The notes under the pieces: model-generated
What the model was told of the DNA's origin: nothing
What the model saw: the letters and a program-made list of their open reading frames with translations, nothing else
Database searches by the model: none
Assembly: GCA_944386645.1 (NCBI GenBank)
Contig: CALXBW010000011.1
Span: forward strand, 1 to 54,610
Direction of reading: 5' to 3'
Source of the DNA: an uncultured Clostridia bacterium
GTDB lineage: Bacteria > Bacillota > Clostridia > TANB77 > CAG-508
DNA length: 54,610 bases
Shown here: piece by piece, positions 39,066 through 48,090 of the stretch
Numbering within the stretch: the stretch's first letter is position 1
Layout: the number at the start of each line of letters is the position of its first letter
Made by a program: the position numbers and the translations under genes

Positions 39066-40214
39066 TTATGTTATTATTAATTTTTTCTTTCTCAACCTTA
39101 CTTTTATTCTTTCAGACATTATAGTATATATAACAGATGCAATAGGCACACAAATAATCATTCCTATTAAGCCAAAAGCACTTCCTCCAACTGTTATAGC
39201 TACCATTACCCACATTCCAGATAATCCTACTGAGTTTCCAACTACTTTCGGATAAATTAAATTACCCTCTATTTGTTGTAATATTATAATAAATATCACA
39301 AATATTAAAGCTTTTATTGGACTAGAAACTACTATTAACACCACTCCTACTGCAGCACCTATAAATGCACCTACAAGAGGAATTAATGATGTAAATCCTA
39401 CTAAAACTCCTATTGTTACAGCATATGGCAATCCTAATATCAACATTCCTATACAACATAATAAACCTAGAATAAATGCTTCTGTTAATTGTCCTGTTGC
39501 AAAATTATTGAATGTTTTATTTGTTACTGATGCAATGTGTATTATCTTATTTGACGTTTTATTAGGTAAATATGCATATAATAATTTTTTTGTTTGTCTT
39601 ATTAATGTTTCTTTTTGTAGTAAAATATATACAGCAAATATAAAACCTACTACGAAATTAACTATTCCTGAAATTGTTGACATTATAAAATTTATAGAAC
39701 CATTTAATATTGCTCCTAATCCTGTCTGAGCATATTCTATTATACTATCATTTATAGCATTCCAATCTAAATTTATGCTTTTTATCTGATTACTTATATC
39801 TGGATAATTTGTAGTAATATTTTCTAACCATTGCTTAATATTTTCACCAACAGCTGGAATGTTCTGAGCAAACATACTTACTGTTTTTACTAATTCTGGT
39901 ACAACCAAAAATACTAAAAATATTATTATTAATAAAAGTAATAGTATTGATAATGTTATAGATAAAGGTCTTTTAAACCTATAAAATATATTTTGTGTTT
40001 TTAGTTTATTAAATATTTTTCTTTCTAATACATTAACAATAACATTCAAAATAAATGCAATTGCTAATCCAAGGATAAATGGAAATATTAATTTTACTAT
40101 AAACCCTATTGCATTACCTAGTAATTCTAAATTTTGTAATCCCCAATATAGTATTACTCCGAAAGCAACAATAATTATTACCTTTTTCATATTTTCTCTA
40201 TCAAAATTAAACAT
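39066..40214 (-). CDS. AI-2E family membrane transporter/permease
   Basis: About 382 residues with eight or so hydrophobic segments. The family pattern is visible: an N-terminal pair of helices, a large soluble loop (about 115-190, VSMFAQNIPAVGENIKQWL), then GLLCCIGMLILGLPYAVTIGVL and GFTSLIPLVGAFIGAAVGV. Members export small molecules or exchange Na+/H+; a substrate cannot be assigned. The open frame begins at 40244, but GAAAGGG lies eight bases before an internal ATG at 40214 (MFNFDRENMKK), which I take as the start. Confidence 0.88.
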   Translation of the reverse strand: MFNFDRENMKKVIIIVAFGVILYWGLQNLELLGNAIGFIVKLIFPFILGLAIAFILNVIVNVLERKIFNKLKTQNIFYRFKRPLSITLSILLLLLIIIFLVFLVVPELVKTVSMFAQNIPAVGENIKQWLENITTNYPDISNQIKSINLDWNAINDSIIEYAQTGLGAILNGSINFIMSTISGIVNFVVGFIFAVYILLQKETLIRQTKKLLYAYLPNKTSNKIIHIASVTNKTFNNFATGQLTEAFILGLLCCIGMLILGLPYAVTIGVLVGFTSLIPLVGAFIGAAVGVVLIVVSSPIKALIFVIFIIILQQIEGNLIYPKVVGNSVGLSGMWVMVAITVGGSAFGLIGMIICVPIASVIYTIMSERIKVRLRKKKLIIT

Positions 40215-40576
40215 AGGCATTACCCTTTCTTTATTAACTATCATCTTATTAATTATACTATATTTTTACTGTTTTTGCAAATTATGTAACCTATTTTTTA
40301 AATCAATTAAATAAAAATAAATAGTCCAGATGTAGATACTGTTCAGCTTATTTGCCTTTTTTTTAAATTAATTAAATAAAAATCTAATATACCTTTTATG
40401 TAATAGCCATTCGCATAGTTCAGTAAACTTACAGTCTGTTATGGATTACCTCATATAATAACATTTATATAAAATATTTCGCTATAACTGCTCTTAATTT
40501 CTTAATATTTTTTACAGACTGTGTGATACTACAAGTTACAAAAGTACATTAGATTTTTTTATTATATATATTTATT
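40215..40576. other. Gene-free interval with direct and inverted repeats
   Basis: Between glyS and the AI-2E gene. A 25-base sequence occurs twice with one mismatch (40294-40318 and 40359-40383). ACAGTCTGT (40431-40439) is the exact inverse of 40514-40522. No open frame with a ribosome-binding site was seen. It must hold the promoter of the AI-2E gene and possibly a small RNA. Confidence 0.35.
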
Positions 40577-41959
40577 TTAAAATTCTACTTTATCTCTCAC
40601 CCAATTTTCTAACTCATTTATATTAATTCTTATTTGTTCCATTGTATCCCTATCCCTTATAGTTACGCAATTATCTTCTAATGTTTCAAAGTCAATTGTT
40701 ACACAATAAGGTGTTCCTATCTCATCCTCTCTTCTATATCTTTTTCCTATAGACCCTGCTTCGTCATAGTCACACATAAATTTCTTAGAAAGCATACTAT
40801 AAACTTCTTGAGCTTTCTCAGATAATTTTTTAGAAAGTGGAAGAACTGCGACTTTATATGGTGCAAGAGCTGGATGTAAGTGCATAACTGTTCTTATATC
40901 ACCAGGAGCTATTTCTTCTTCATCATATGCATTGCATAAAAATGCTAAAGTTACTCTATCACATCCTAATGATGGTTCTATACAATACGGTACATATTTT
41001 TCTTGTGTATCTGGGTCCAAATATGTAAAATCTTCATTAGAACATTCCATATGTCTTTTTAAATCATAATCAGTTCTATCTGCAATTCCCCATAACTCAC
41101 CCCATCCAAATGGAAATGCAAATTCAATATCAGTAGTTGCCTTACTGTAGAATATTAGCTCTTCTTTTGAATGATCTCTTAATCTAATATTTTCTTCTTT
41201 TATCCCTAAATCCAATAACCATTTTTTAGAAAATTCTCTCCAGTATTCAAACCATTCTAAATCAGTTCCTGGTCTGCAGAAAAATTCTAACTCCATTTGT
41301 TCAAACTCTCTTGTTCTAAAAGTAAAATTACCAGGTGTAATTTCATTTCTAAATGCTTTTCCTATCTGTCCTATTCCCATTGGTAATTTTCTTCTTGTTG
41401 TTCTTAATACATTTTTAAAATTAACAAAAATTCCTTGAGCAGTTTCTGGTCTTAAAAATATCTCAGATTTAGCATCTTCTGTTACACCTTGAAATGTTTT
41501 AAACATTAAATTAAATTTTCTTATATCTGTAAAATTTAATTTACCACAATTAGGACAAACTATATTATTATCTTTTATATAATTTATCATTTTTTCATCT
41601 GACCAACCATCAGCAACCTCATCAATATTATGTTCTTCCATCCATTCTTCTATTAATTTATCTGCCCTATGCCTTGTTTTGCATTCTTTACAATCAATTA
41701 ATGGATCAGAAAATCCACCAACATGACCTGATGCAACCCATGTTTTTGGATTCATCAAAATTGCTGCATCTAAGCCTACATTATGTTTACTCTCTTGAAT
41801 AAATTTCTTTCTCCATAATTCTTTTACATTATTTTTAAGTTCAACTCCAAGAGGACCATAATCCCATGTATTAGATAAGCCTCCATATATTTCTGAACCT
41901 GCATATATGTATCCTCTATTTTTACATAATGCAACTAATGTATCCATTGACTTTAGCAT
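40577..41959 (-). CDS. glyS: Glycyl-tRNA synthetase (class II, alpha2 type)
   Basis: About 460 residues; charges tRNA-Gly. The single-chain type is recognised by [25 protein letters not shown] at the start. [25 protein letters not shown] is motif 2, and [15 protein letters not shown] is motif 3. An inserted Cys4 site is seen (CKECKTRH and CPNCGK). The frame opens at 41965, but AAGGAGG would touch that ATG; the ATG at 41959 is spaced correctly and is preferred. Expression is controlled by the glycine T-box directly upstream. Confidence 0.96.
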   Translation of the reverse strand: MLKSMDTLVALCKNRGYIYAGSEIYGGLSNTWDYGPLGVELKNNVKELWRKKFIQESKHNVGLDAAILMNPKTWVASGHVGGFSDPLIDCKECKTRHRADKLIEEWMEEHNIDEVADGWSDEKMINYIKDNNIVCPNCGKLNFTDIRKFNLMFKTFQGVTEDAKSEIFLRPETAQGIFVNFKNVLRTTRRKLPMGIGQIGKAFRNEITPGNFTFRTREFEQMELEFFCRPGTDLEWFEYWREFSKKWLLDLGIKEENIRLRDHSKEELIFYSKATTDIEFAFPFGWGELWGIADRTDYDLKRHMECSNEDFTYLDPDTQEKYVPYCIEPSLGCDRVTLAFLCNAYDEEEIAPGDIRTVMHLHPALAPYKVAVLPLSKKLSEKAQEVYSMLSKKFMCDYDEAGSIGKRYRREDEIGTPYCVTIDFETLEDNCVTIRDRDTMEQIRININELENWVRDKVEF

Positions 41960-41999
41960 AAACATTCCTCCTTAATTTCTACAATCTTAAATAAATATG

Positions 42000-42205
42000 A
42001 AAAAACTTTCATACCTAGCACATAGCTAGGGACGAAAGTTTTTTCCGCGTTTCCACCCTAATTTTCAAGAAAAATCTTGAACACCTTAATTTAAATTGCT
42101 CCAAAGCTCCAAAATATTTATTTTATTACAAGTATTCCACCATCACTTGCTCTCTTTTAAATAAAATTTAAATATTCTCTCTTTTTCAACGCACAGTATT
42201 TATTT
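42000..42205 (-). promoter_or_regulatory. Glycine T-box riboswitch of glyS (specifier GGA)
   Basis: The minus strand carries the T-box antiterminator core GGGTGGAAACGCG (42047-42060). It precedes a strong terminator stem (AAAAAACTTTC with its complement, loop around CTAGC-TATGT-GCTAGG, 42000-42045) ending in T residues. Upstream, GAGCAATTTAAATTAAGG aligns with the conserved stem III region of glyQS T-boxes. Aligned this way, the specifier is GGA at 42110-42108, a glycine codon. AGAGAG and GATGGTGGAA further up resemble the distal stem I elements. Uncharged tRNA-Gly should favour read-through into glyS. Confidence 0.9.
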
Positions 42206-42211
42206 TGAAAT

Positions 42212-42240
42212 ATTTTACTATATTTATTTAATAGAGTCAA
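42212..42240 (-). promoter_or_regulatory. Promoter of the glyS T-box transcript
   Basis: TTGACT (42240-42235) and TAAAAT (42217-42212), 17 bases apart on the minus strand, give a near-consensus sigma-A promoter with a start near 42205. Confidence 0.75.
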
Positions 42241-42272
42241 TGCTTTGTTAAAATTATTATATTCAATATTTT

Positions 42273-45200
42273 TTATTCAATACTTTTTAAAGACTCAACC
42301 ATATTAATTTTCTTTAAAGCAAAGTATGTTGTAATATTTACTATAACTGTAAATATTACTGTAAGCAATACAGAATATAGATAAGATGTAAACTCGATAG
42401 TTGCATCAAACATTAATATATCCAATTCACATGTTTTTATTATAAAACTATTTAAAAAATATCCTGCAACTAGACCAATTGCTATTCCTATTATAGTAAG
42501 AATGGTTGTTTCTCTACCTACGTAATTATAAACCTCTCTATTGTAAAAACCTAAAACTTTGATTGTAGCAAGTTCTCTAATTCTTTCACTGATATTTACA
42601 TTTGATAAATTATATAATACTACAAAAGCTAAAAGACCTGCTGAAATAATAAGTATGAAAACAACAAATATCATATTTTGCATAACATCATCGAATAATC
42701 CTTTTGTAACAGATATAAAGCTTATATTAGAAACATTACTATCTTCTAAAATCTTTTTTCCTAAAGAGTCTTCTTGTTCTTCATTTAAAGATTCATCTAT
42801 TGTATAAACTGCATTATATTTGACATTTTCATTATATATTTTATTATAAAATTCTGGACTCATATACATATAATGCATTAGATAATTTCTAGTAATTCCC
42901 ATAACTTTGACTTCTGCTACTTCGTCATTACTATTTTCAATTTTTATTGTATCCCCTATATTTATATCCAATAATTCTGATAACTTCTGAGTTATTATAA
43001 CTCCCTCATTATTCAAAACATAATCTTCTCTTGTTTTTTCATTTTGTAATAATATATATTTACTAAACTCATCAACATTCTCTGGAATTATTAATTGTAT
43101 ATCATTATTATTATCTTTATCCAATATGTCTATGTATTGTAAATTTACCTTCATTGCTTTCTCTATTTCATCTAAACTTACTATATTATTAAAACTCTCA
43201 CCAATATCTTCTCTTGAAGCTTCATCTTTAAATGAAATAGATAAATCATATTTAAAAATTTCACCATATTGTAATGGAATAAGCCTTCCTACAGAACCTC
43301 TTAATCCAAAACCAGCTACTATTAATGCTGTACATCCTGCAATACCAATAATAGTCATTAAAAATCTCTTCTTATATCTAAAAATATTCCTTACTGTAAC
43401 TTTTTGAGTAAATTTTAGCCTTGACCATATAAAGCCTATTCTTTCTAGTAACACCTTTTTTCCTACCTTTGGCGCCTTAGGTCTCATAAGAACAGCTGGC
43501 GTACTTTTCAATTCTTTTGCACAAGAATATATTGTAGCACCCACTGTGCATAGAAGCGCAATTGTTAATCCTCCAATAGCATATGTCATATTAAATTCCT
43601 GTATAAAATTTGGTACATCATACATCATTCTATACATATCAAAAATAATAGCTGGTATAGTATAAAATCCTACACACATTCCTAATACTGACCCTATAAC
43701 AGTTGCTAATAAAGCATATAAAATATATTTTCCAGCTATTTGCAACTTATTATATCCTAATGCTTTTAATGTACCTATTTGTGTTCTTTGTTCCTCTACC
43801 ATTCTAGTCATTGAAGTTAAACTTATTAAAGCTGCTACAACGAAGAATACTACAGGAAATACTTTACCTATATTTGCTATTCTTTCTGTATCTTGTGAAT
43901 ATGAGACATATCCTGTATTAGAATCTCTATCTAATATGTACCAATCTGGTTTTTTTATTTCATTTACTTTATCCCTTGCGTCATCTATTTTAGCTTGTGC
44001 TTCGTCTATTTCTTGCTGTGCCTCTTGTTTCTTAGTTTCTAATTCACTTTCTCCTTCTTTTATTTCATTTTCTCCATCAACTAATTCTTGTTTTGCTTTA
44101 TCTATTTCACTTTGTGCATTTGCAAGTTGTCTATATGTACTATTTTTTTCACTGTTTAATGTATTTTCTTGTTCTTCTAACTGCTGCTTTGCATCATTTA
44201 GTTGTTTCTCCCCTGATTCTATTTGTGCTTTTGCATCATCTAATTGATTTTGTATACTGTTTTTTTGATTTTGTAATTCAATCTTTTTATTATTAGCCTC
44301 TTGAATAGCATTTTGTATTTGAGTTGTATCCTGTCCCATTGCTTCTAATTGCTCTTTTTGTTGTTCTAATATAACTATATTTTCATCTATTTGACTAATT
44401 CCTTCTTCAATACTAGCTATTCCAGCTTCTGCATCTGCTGTTTTATTACTTAGCTCTACCTTTGCATTTTCTAAATCTTTTTCTTTACTTTCAATTTCAC
44501 TTTTTGCTTCAGCAATTTTATTTTCTGCTGATGCGAACTCATTATTAGCTTTTTGTCTACTTGTTTTTAACTCACTTTCTGAATCACTTATTTTATTTCT
44601 TGCATCTTCTAATTCATTTTTTGCATTATCTATTTCAGCCTGGGCTTCATCTATCTGCTGTTGTGCTTCTGCTTTTTTATCATCAAGTTCTTTTTGTGCT
44701 TCATCAACTTCAGCATTAGCTTCATCTTTTAACTCATTATGTCTTGCTTCTTTTCTGGCATCTGCAATTTCTTCTATATTATTTTTTATTTTTTCTATTT
44801 CATCATCATATTTATTTGAAAAACTAGATAAATTTTCTGAATTTATACAAATATACAATTCAGTATAGATATCTGAATTTATAACTTCTTTTGGAACATA
44901 TACATAATAATTTATTTTTCCAGCACCTAATTGACTAGAGCCTCTTTCGTTTGATATGTATAATGGAGATTTTACAGTTCCTACAATTGTCATTTCATTA
45001 TTTTTTAGTATACTTTCTCCTTCTTCATCATCTTCAATATTAAATTCTATAGTATCTCCAATGCCTTTACCCGTGCCTTCTATGAATCTTTCTTCAACAA
45101 CACATTCATTTTCATTTTCTGGCAATCTTCCTTCAATAATATCTATTCTATTTATATTTTCTGGCATAGTATATAATTTTGCTACATATTCATTTTCTCC

Positions 45201-45488
45201 TATACCAACTATTGCATCTGTACTATATGCACCTTCAACTTGTTCTACTCCATCTAATTTCTTTATCTCTTCTATATCACTATCTGTTAATCCTAAAGTT
45301 GAAATAATTTCAATGTCAAATACATTATTATCTTCATAGTACTTATTTAATGTATCTTGCATATCTGGACTTGTTGCTTTTATTCCCGCAAAAAATCCAA
45401 CTCCCAATAATACTATTAACAATATCGAAATAAACCTTTTAAAAGAGTTTTTTATTTCTTTTAGACTATCTTTATTTAATGCTCTCAT
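42273..45488 (-). CDS. ABC transporter permease, FtsX/MacB type, with long coiled-coil insert
   Basis: 1071 residues. The N-terminal helix (FISILLIVLLGVGFFAGI) and an extracytoplasmic MacB-like domain (to ~235) lead into an unusual coiled coil of nearly 300 residues (~235-525), rich in Ala, Gln, Glu and Asn. Two FtsX-type three-helix permease blocks follow (about 545-665 and 950-1065), with SMTRMVEEQRTQIGTLKALGYNK and IRELATIKVLGFYNREV as coupling motifs. A second extracellular domain lies between them. It forms an exporter or mechanotransmitter with the ATPase 45531-46232, 42 bases away. The substrate is unknown. Confidence 0.92.
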   Translation of the reverse strand: MRALNKDSLKEIKNSFKRFISILLIVLLGVGFFAGIKATSPDMQDTLNKYYEDNNVFDIEIISTLGLTDSDIEEIKKLDGVEQVEGAYSTDAIVGIGENEYVAKLYTMPENINRIDIIEGRLPENENECVVEERFIEGTGKGIGDTIEFNIEDDEEGESILKNNEMTIVGTVKSPLYISNERGSSQLGAGKINYYVYVPKEVINSDIYTELYICINSENLSSFSNKYDDEIEKIKNNIEEIADARKEARHNELKDEANAEVDEAQKELDDKKAEAQQQIDEAQAEIDNAKNELEDARNKISDSESELKTSRQKANNEFASAENKIAEAKSEIESKEKDLENAKVELSNKTADAEAGIASIEEGISQIDENIVILEQQKEQLEAMGQDTTQIQNAIQEANNKKIELQNQKNSIQNQLDDAKAQIESGEKQLNDAKQQLEEQENTLNSEKNSTYRQLANAQSEIDKAKQELVDGENEIKEGESELETKKQEAQQEIDEAQAKIDDARDKVNEIKKPDWYILDRDSNTGYVSYSQDTERIANIGKVFPVVFFVVAALISLTSMTRMVEEQRTQIGTLKALGYNKLQIAGKYILYALLATVIGSVLGMCVGFYTIPAIIFDMYRMMYDVPNFIQEFNMTYAIGGLTIALLCTVGATIYSCAKELKSTPAVLMRPKAPKVGKKVLLERIGFIWSRLKFTQKVTVRNIFRYKKRFLMTIIGIAGCTALIVAGFGLRGSVGRLIPLQYGEIFKYDLSISFKDEASREDIGESFNNIVSLDEIEKAMKVNLQYIDILDKDNNNDIQLIIPENVDEFSKYILLQNEKTREDYVLNNEGVIITQKLSELLDINIGDTIKIENSNDEVAEVKVMGITRNYLMHYMYMSPEFYNKIYNENVKYNAVYTIDESLNEEQEDSLGKKILEDSNVSNISFISVTKGLFDDVMQNMIFVVFILIISAGLLAFVVLYNLSNVNISERIRELATIKVLGFYNREVYNYVGRETTILTIIGIAIGLVAGYFLNSFIIKTCELDILMFDATIEFTSYLYSVLLTVIFTVIVNITTYFALKKINMVESLKSIE

Positions 45489-45530
45489 ATACCTTTTCCC
45501 CCCCTTCTCTTATAATATTTTTATACTTTT

Positions 45531-46232
45531 CTACCATTCAATTTCTGATATTGGCTTTGGCTGTTCATTTATTTGTATACTGCTAACAGTTCCATTTTTG
45601 AAATGTATTACTTTATCTGCCATTGGTGCAATAGCTGCATTATGTGTTATTATTATAACTGTCATTTTTTCTTTTCTCGCAGTATCTTGTAATAATTGTA
45701 ATATCTGTTTACCTGTATTATAATCAAGTGCACCTGTTGGTTCATCACATAGCAATATCTTTGGATTTTTAGCTATTGCTCTTGCAATTGCTACACGTTG
45801 TTGCTCTCCTCCTGATAATTGTGAAGGAAAATTCTTCATTCTATCAGCAAGCCCTACTTTTTTTAATATTTCAACTGGATTTAATGAGTCTTTACAAATT
45901 TCTGTTGCAAGTTCAACATTTTCTAAAGCAGTTAAATTTGGAACCAAATTATAAAATTGAAATACAAATCCTATATCTTCTCTTCTATATTTTATTAACT
46001 CTTTTTCTTTAAAATATGTAATATCTTTATTATCAATAATTACTCTTCCTGAAGTTGCATTATCCATCCCACCTAATATATTTAATGCGGTGGTTTTTCC
46101 TGCTCCACTAGGTCCTACAATAACAACTAATTCTCCTTTTTCAATTTCAAAATTAGTATTGTTTAAAGCCTTTATTTTTACTTCACCCATTTTATATTCT
46201 TTAACTACATCTTTAAATTCAATATATGCCAT
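45531..46232 (-). CDS. ABC transporter ATP-binding protein (LolD/MacB type)
   Basis: About 233 residues. Walker A is [17 protein letters not shown], the Q-loop is [14 protein letters not shown], the signature is [20 protein letters not shown], Walker B is [11 protein letters not shown] and the switch His is in IIITHN. All residues for ATP hydrolysis are present. AGGTG is placed for the ATG at 46232 rather than the in-frame GTG at 46238. It pairs with the FtsX-like permease downstream. Confidence 0.95.
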   Translation of the reverse strand: MAYIEFKDVVKEYKMGEVKIKALNNTNFEIEKGELVVIVGPSGAGKTTALNILGGMDNATSGRVIIDNKDITYFKEKELIKYRREDIGFVFQFYNLVPNLTALENVELATEICKDSLNPVEILKKVGLADRMKNFPSQLSGGEQQRVAIARAIAKNPKILLCDEPTGALDYNTGKQILQLLQDTARKEKMTVIIITHNAAIAPMADKVIHFKNGTVSSIQINEQPKPISEIEW

Positions 46233-46250
46233 ATTCACACCTACTTTCTT

Positions 46251-46694
46251 TTAGAATTTTTTTAATAAATTCACAATCTCATCTTCTGTAACATTACTAT
46301 ATAAATGTCCATCAATTTCAATATTAGGTGCTTGACCACATTTTTTAAAACAATTTTTTGTTTCTAAACTAAATTTTCCATCTTTAGTTGTTTCTCCTTC
46401 TTTTATATCAAGTATTTTTTCTATTTTCTTTATTAAGAAATTTGAACCTTTTTTTGTACACATTGGTCCATTGCAAACTTTTATTAAAATTTTTCCTTTT
46501 TTGTTTAATGATAAATATTTATTAAATTTTATTATTGCTAAAATCTCATTTTCTTTTATTTTAAAAAAATTGCCTAATTCCTTTATATTATCCTGTGATA
46601 TATAACCATTTATATTTTGTATTTCTTTTAAAATAATAATTAAATTTTCTTTATCATTAGTATATTGCATTAGTAAATCATTTAAATTAAACAT
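46251..46694 (-). CDS. Stand-alone NuoE-like thioredoxin-fold [2Fe-2S] protein
   Basis: About 147 residues. An N-terminal helical part (LLMQYTNDKENLIIILKEIQNINGYIS) is like the 24-kDa subunit of NADH dehydrogenase and of bifurcating hydrogenases. The cluster ligands are CNGPMC and, about 40 residues on, CFKKCGQAP, four Cys as expected. No NuoF or hydrogenase gene is next to it, so its electron partner is elsewhere. The GGGGGAT site favours the ATG at 46694. It lies 12 bases upstream of the ABC ATPase gene, possibly in one transcript. Confidence 0.85.
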   Translation of the reverse strand: MFNLNDLLMQYTNDKENLIIILKEIQNINGYISQDNIKELGNFFKIKENEILAIIKFNKYLSLNKKGKILIKVCNGPMCTKKGSNFLIKKIEKILDIKEGETTKDGKFSLETKNCFKKCGQAPNIEIDGHLYSNVTEDEIVNLLKKF

Positions 46695-46847
46695 AAATAT
46701 ATTATCCCCCATAATATATTTATATCAAAATTTTCCTAATTTATCAATATTTTCTACCAATTTATTACCTATATTAATATTAATATCTTGTAATTATTTA
46801 TTTCAATTATCATACCTCAAATTTTTGCCATTTTTTTAAATATTATG

Positions 46848-46876
46848 TTGACTTTTTCCAAGAAATGGATTATAAT
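46848..46876 (+). promoter_or_regulatory. Consensus sigma-A promoter for the 46919 gene
   Basis: TTGACT (46848-46853), a 17-base spacer and TATAAT (46871-46876). Transcription should start near 46883, with a leader of about 36 bases. Confidence 0.8.
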
Positions 46877-46918
46877 ATATTTTGTTAAACAAATATTATA
46901 TACTTAGGAGTGGTTTCA

Positions 46919-47254
46919 TTGGCTACATTAGCTACAAACGATTTAACAACTATCGCTATAATAAAAGGAACAAATTGGTTTGTTAATCAATTATTTCAGG
47001 AAAAGGAAAAGCCTGAAAAAATTAAAATTTTTAAATCAGAATTACAAAAAATGTTAACATCAGAAGTCTCCGAAAAAGGATTCGCTAGGATCACTGTAGA
47101 TTATTCTCCAAGTAAAAATTTAACAGAAATATGTAATAATAATGATATTTCTTTTGGTATTTTTCCTTGGTTCACCATGTTGGAGATAAAAGATGAAAAA
47201 GCCTATGGGACTATATACGTACCTGGAGTTCAACCTTTAGTTTCTGAACTTTAG
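46919..47254 (+). CDS. Unrecognised small protein (111 residues)
   Basis: I do not recognise this protein. The AGGAG site (46906-46910) is too close for the GTG at 46910 but correctly spaced for the TTG at 46919, giving MATLATNDLTTIAIIKGTNW. The sequence is soluble, with an amphipathic first half (NQLFQEKEKPEKIKIFKSELQKML) and a beta-rich second half (FARITVDYS, FGIFPWFTMLEI, AYGTIYVPGVQPLVSEL). It has its own near-consensus promoter and a hairpin terminator. It is one of few plus-strand genes and is independent of its neighbours. Confidence 0.75.
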   Translation: MATLATNDLTTIAIIKGTNWFVNQLFQEKEKPEKIKIFKSELQKMLTSEVSEKGFARITVDYSPSKNLTEICNNNDISFGIFPWFTMLEIKDEKAYGTIYVPGVQPLVSEL

Positions 47255-47258
47255 AATT

Positions 47259-47294
47259 AACAAAGAGGATAAACAAATGTTTATCCTCTTTGTT
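47259..47294. terminator. Bidirectional terminator between convergent genes
   Basis: AACAAAGAGGATAAAC (47259-47274) is the exact reverse complement of 47279-47294, a 16-bp stem with a four-base loop. It serves the plus-strand gene ending at 47254. Its right arm is the 3' end of rlmB (codons for QRG and the stop), so it can also end that transcript. Confidence 0.8.
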
Positions 47295-48027
47295 TTAATG
47301 CTTCATATAATATTATTCCTGTTGATACTGATGCATTTAACGAATTGATTTTTCCCTTCATTGGAATATTTATTAATATATCACAATTCTTTTTTACTAA
47401 ACTACTAATTCCTGTTCCTTCATTTCCTATAACTATTGCTATAGGTCCTTTTAAATCTTGGTCATAATATTTAGTTTTAGCATTCATCTCTGTTCCTATA
47501 ATCCATAATCCTTCTTCTTTTAATTTTTTTATAGTTTCATTTAAATTATTAACTCTTGCAATTTTCATATATTCAATTGCACCAGCAGAAGTTTTAGCAA
47601 CAGTTGCATTAACACTTGCAGCCCTTCTTTTTGGAATTATAATTCCGTGAACTCCTGCTGTTTCAGCAGTTCTAATTATTGAACCTAAATTATGTACATC
47701 TTCGATTCCATCTAATATTAATATAAATAGTTCTTCGTTTTTACTATGTGCATATTCTATAATATCATCTACAGTAGAATAATTATATGGTGCAACAATA
47801 GCTATAACTCCTTGATGTCTTTTAGTTTCAGATATAGCATCCATTTTTATTTTATCTACTTTATTTATAATTATCTTTTTCTCTTTTGCTATTGATATTA
47901 TTTTATTAATCGAACCATGTTTTTCTCCATTTTGTATATAAATTTTATTTACATCTCTATTAGAATTTAATAATTCTATAACAGCATTTCTTCCTTCTAC
48001 TTTATCATTATATTCTTCTTTTTCCAT
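47281..48027 (-). CDS. rlmB: 23S rRNA (guanosine-2'-O-)-methyltransferase RlmB (SpoU/TrmH family)
   Basis: About 248 residues. The N-terminal substrate-binding domain starts KVEGRNAVIELL. The SPOUT knot has the three SpoU motifs: ILDGIEDVHNLGSIIRTAE, AIVIGNEGTGIS and IPMKGKINSLNASVSTGI. These residues form the SAM-binding trefoil knot and carry the catalytic Arg/Asn/Glu. Paralogues that modify other positions are hard to exclude. The ATG at 48027 fits the GGAG site better than 48039. Its last codons form the terminator stem. Confidence 0.93.
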   Translation of the reverse strand: MEKEEYNDKVEGRNAVIELLNSNRDVNKIYIQNGEKHGSINKIISIAKEKKIIINKVDKIKMDAISETKRHQGVIAIVAPYNYSTVDDIIEYAHSKNEELFILILDGIEDVHNLGSIIRTAETAGVHGIIIPKRRAASVNATVAKTSAGAIEYMKIARVNNLNETIKKLKEEGLWIIGTEMNAKTKYYDQDLKGPIAIVIGNEGTGISSLVKKNCDILINIPMKGKINSLNASVSTGIILYEALKQRG

Positions 48028-48090
48028 TTTCATCTCCATTCGAGCTAACTAAACTCTAACAAAAATTTATTAAATAACTTCATACCCACT

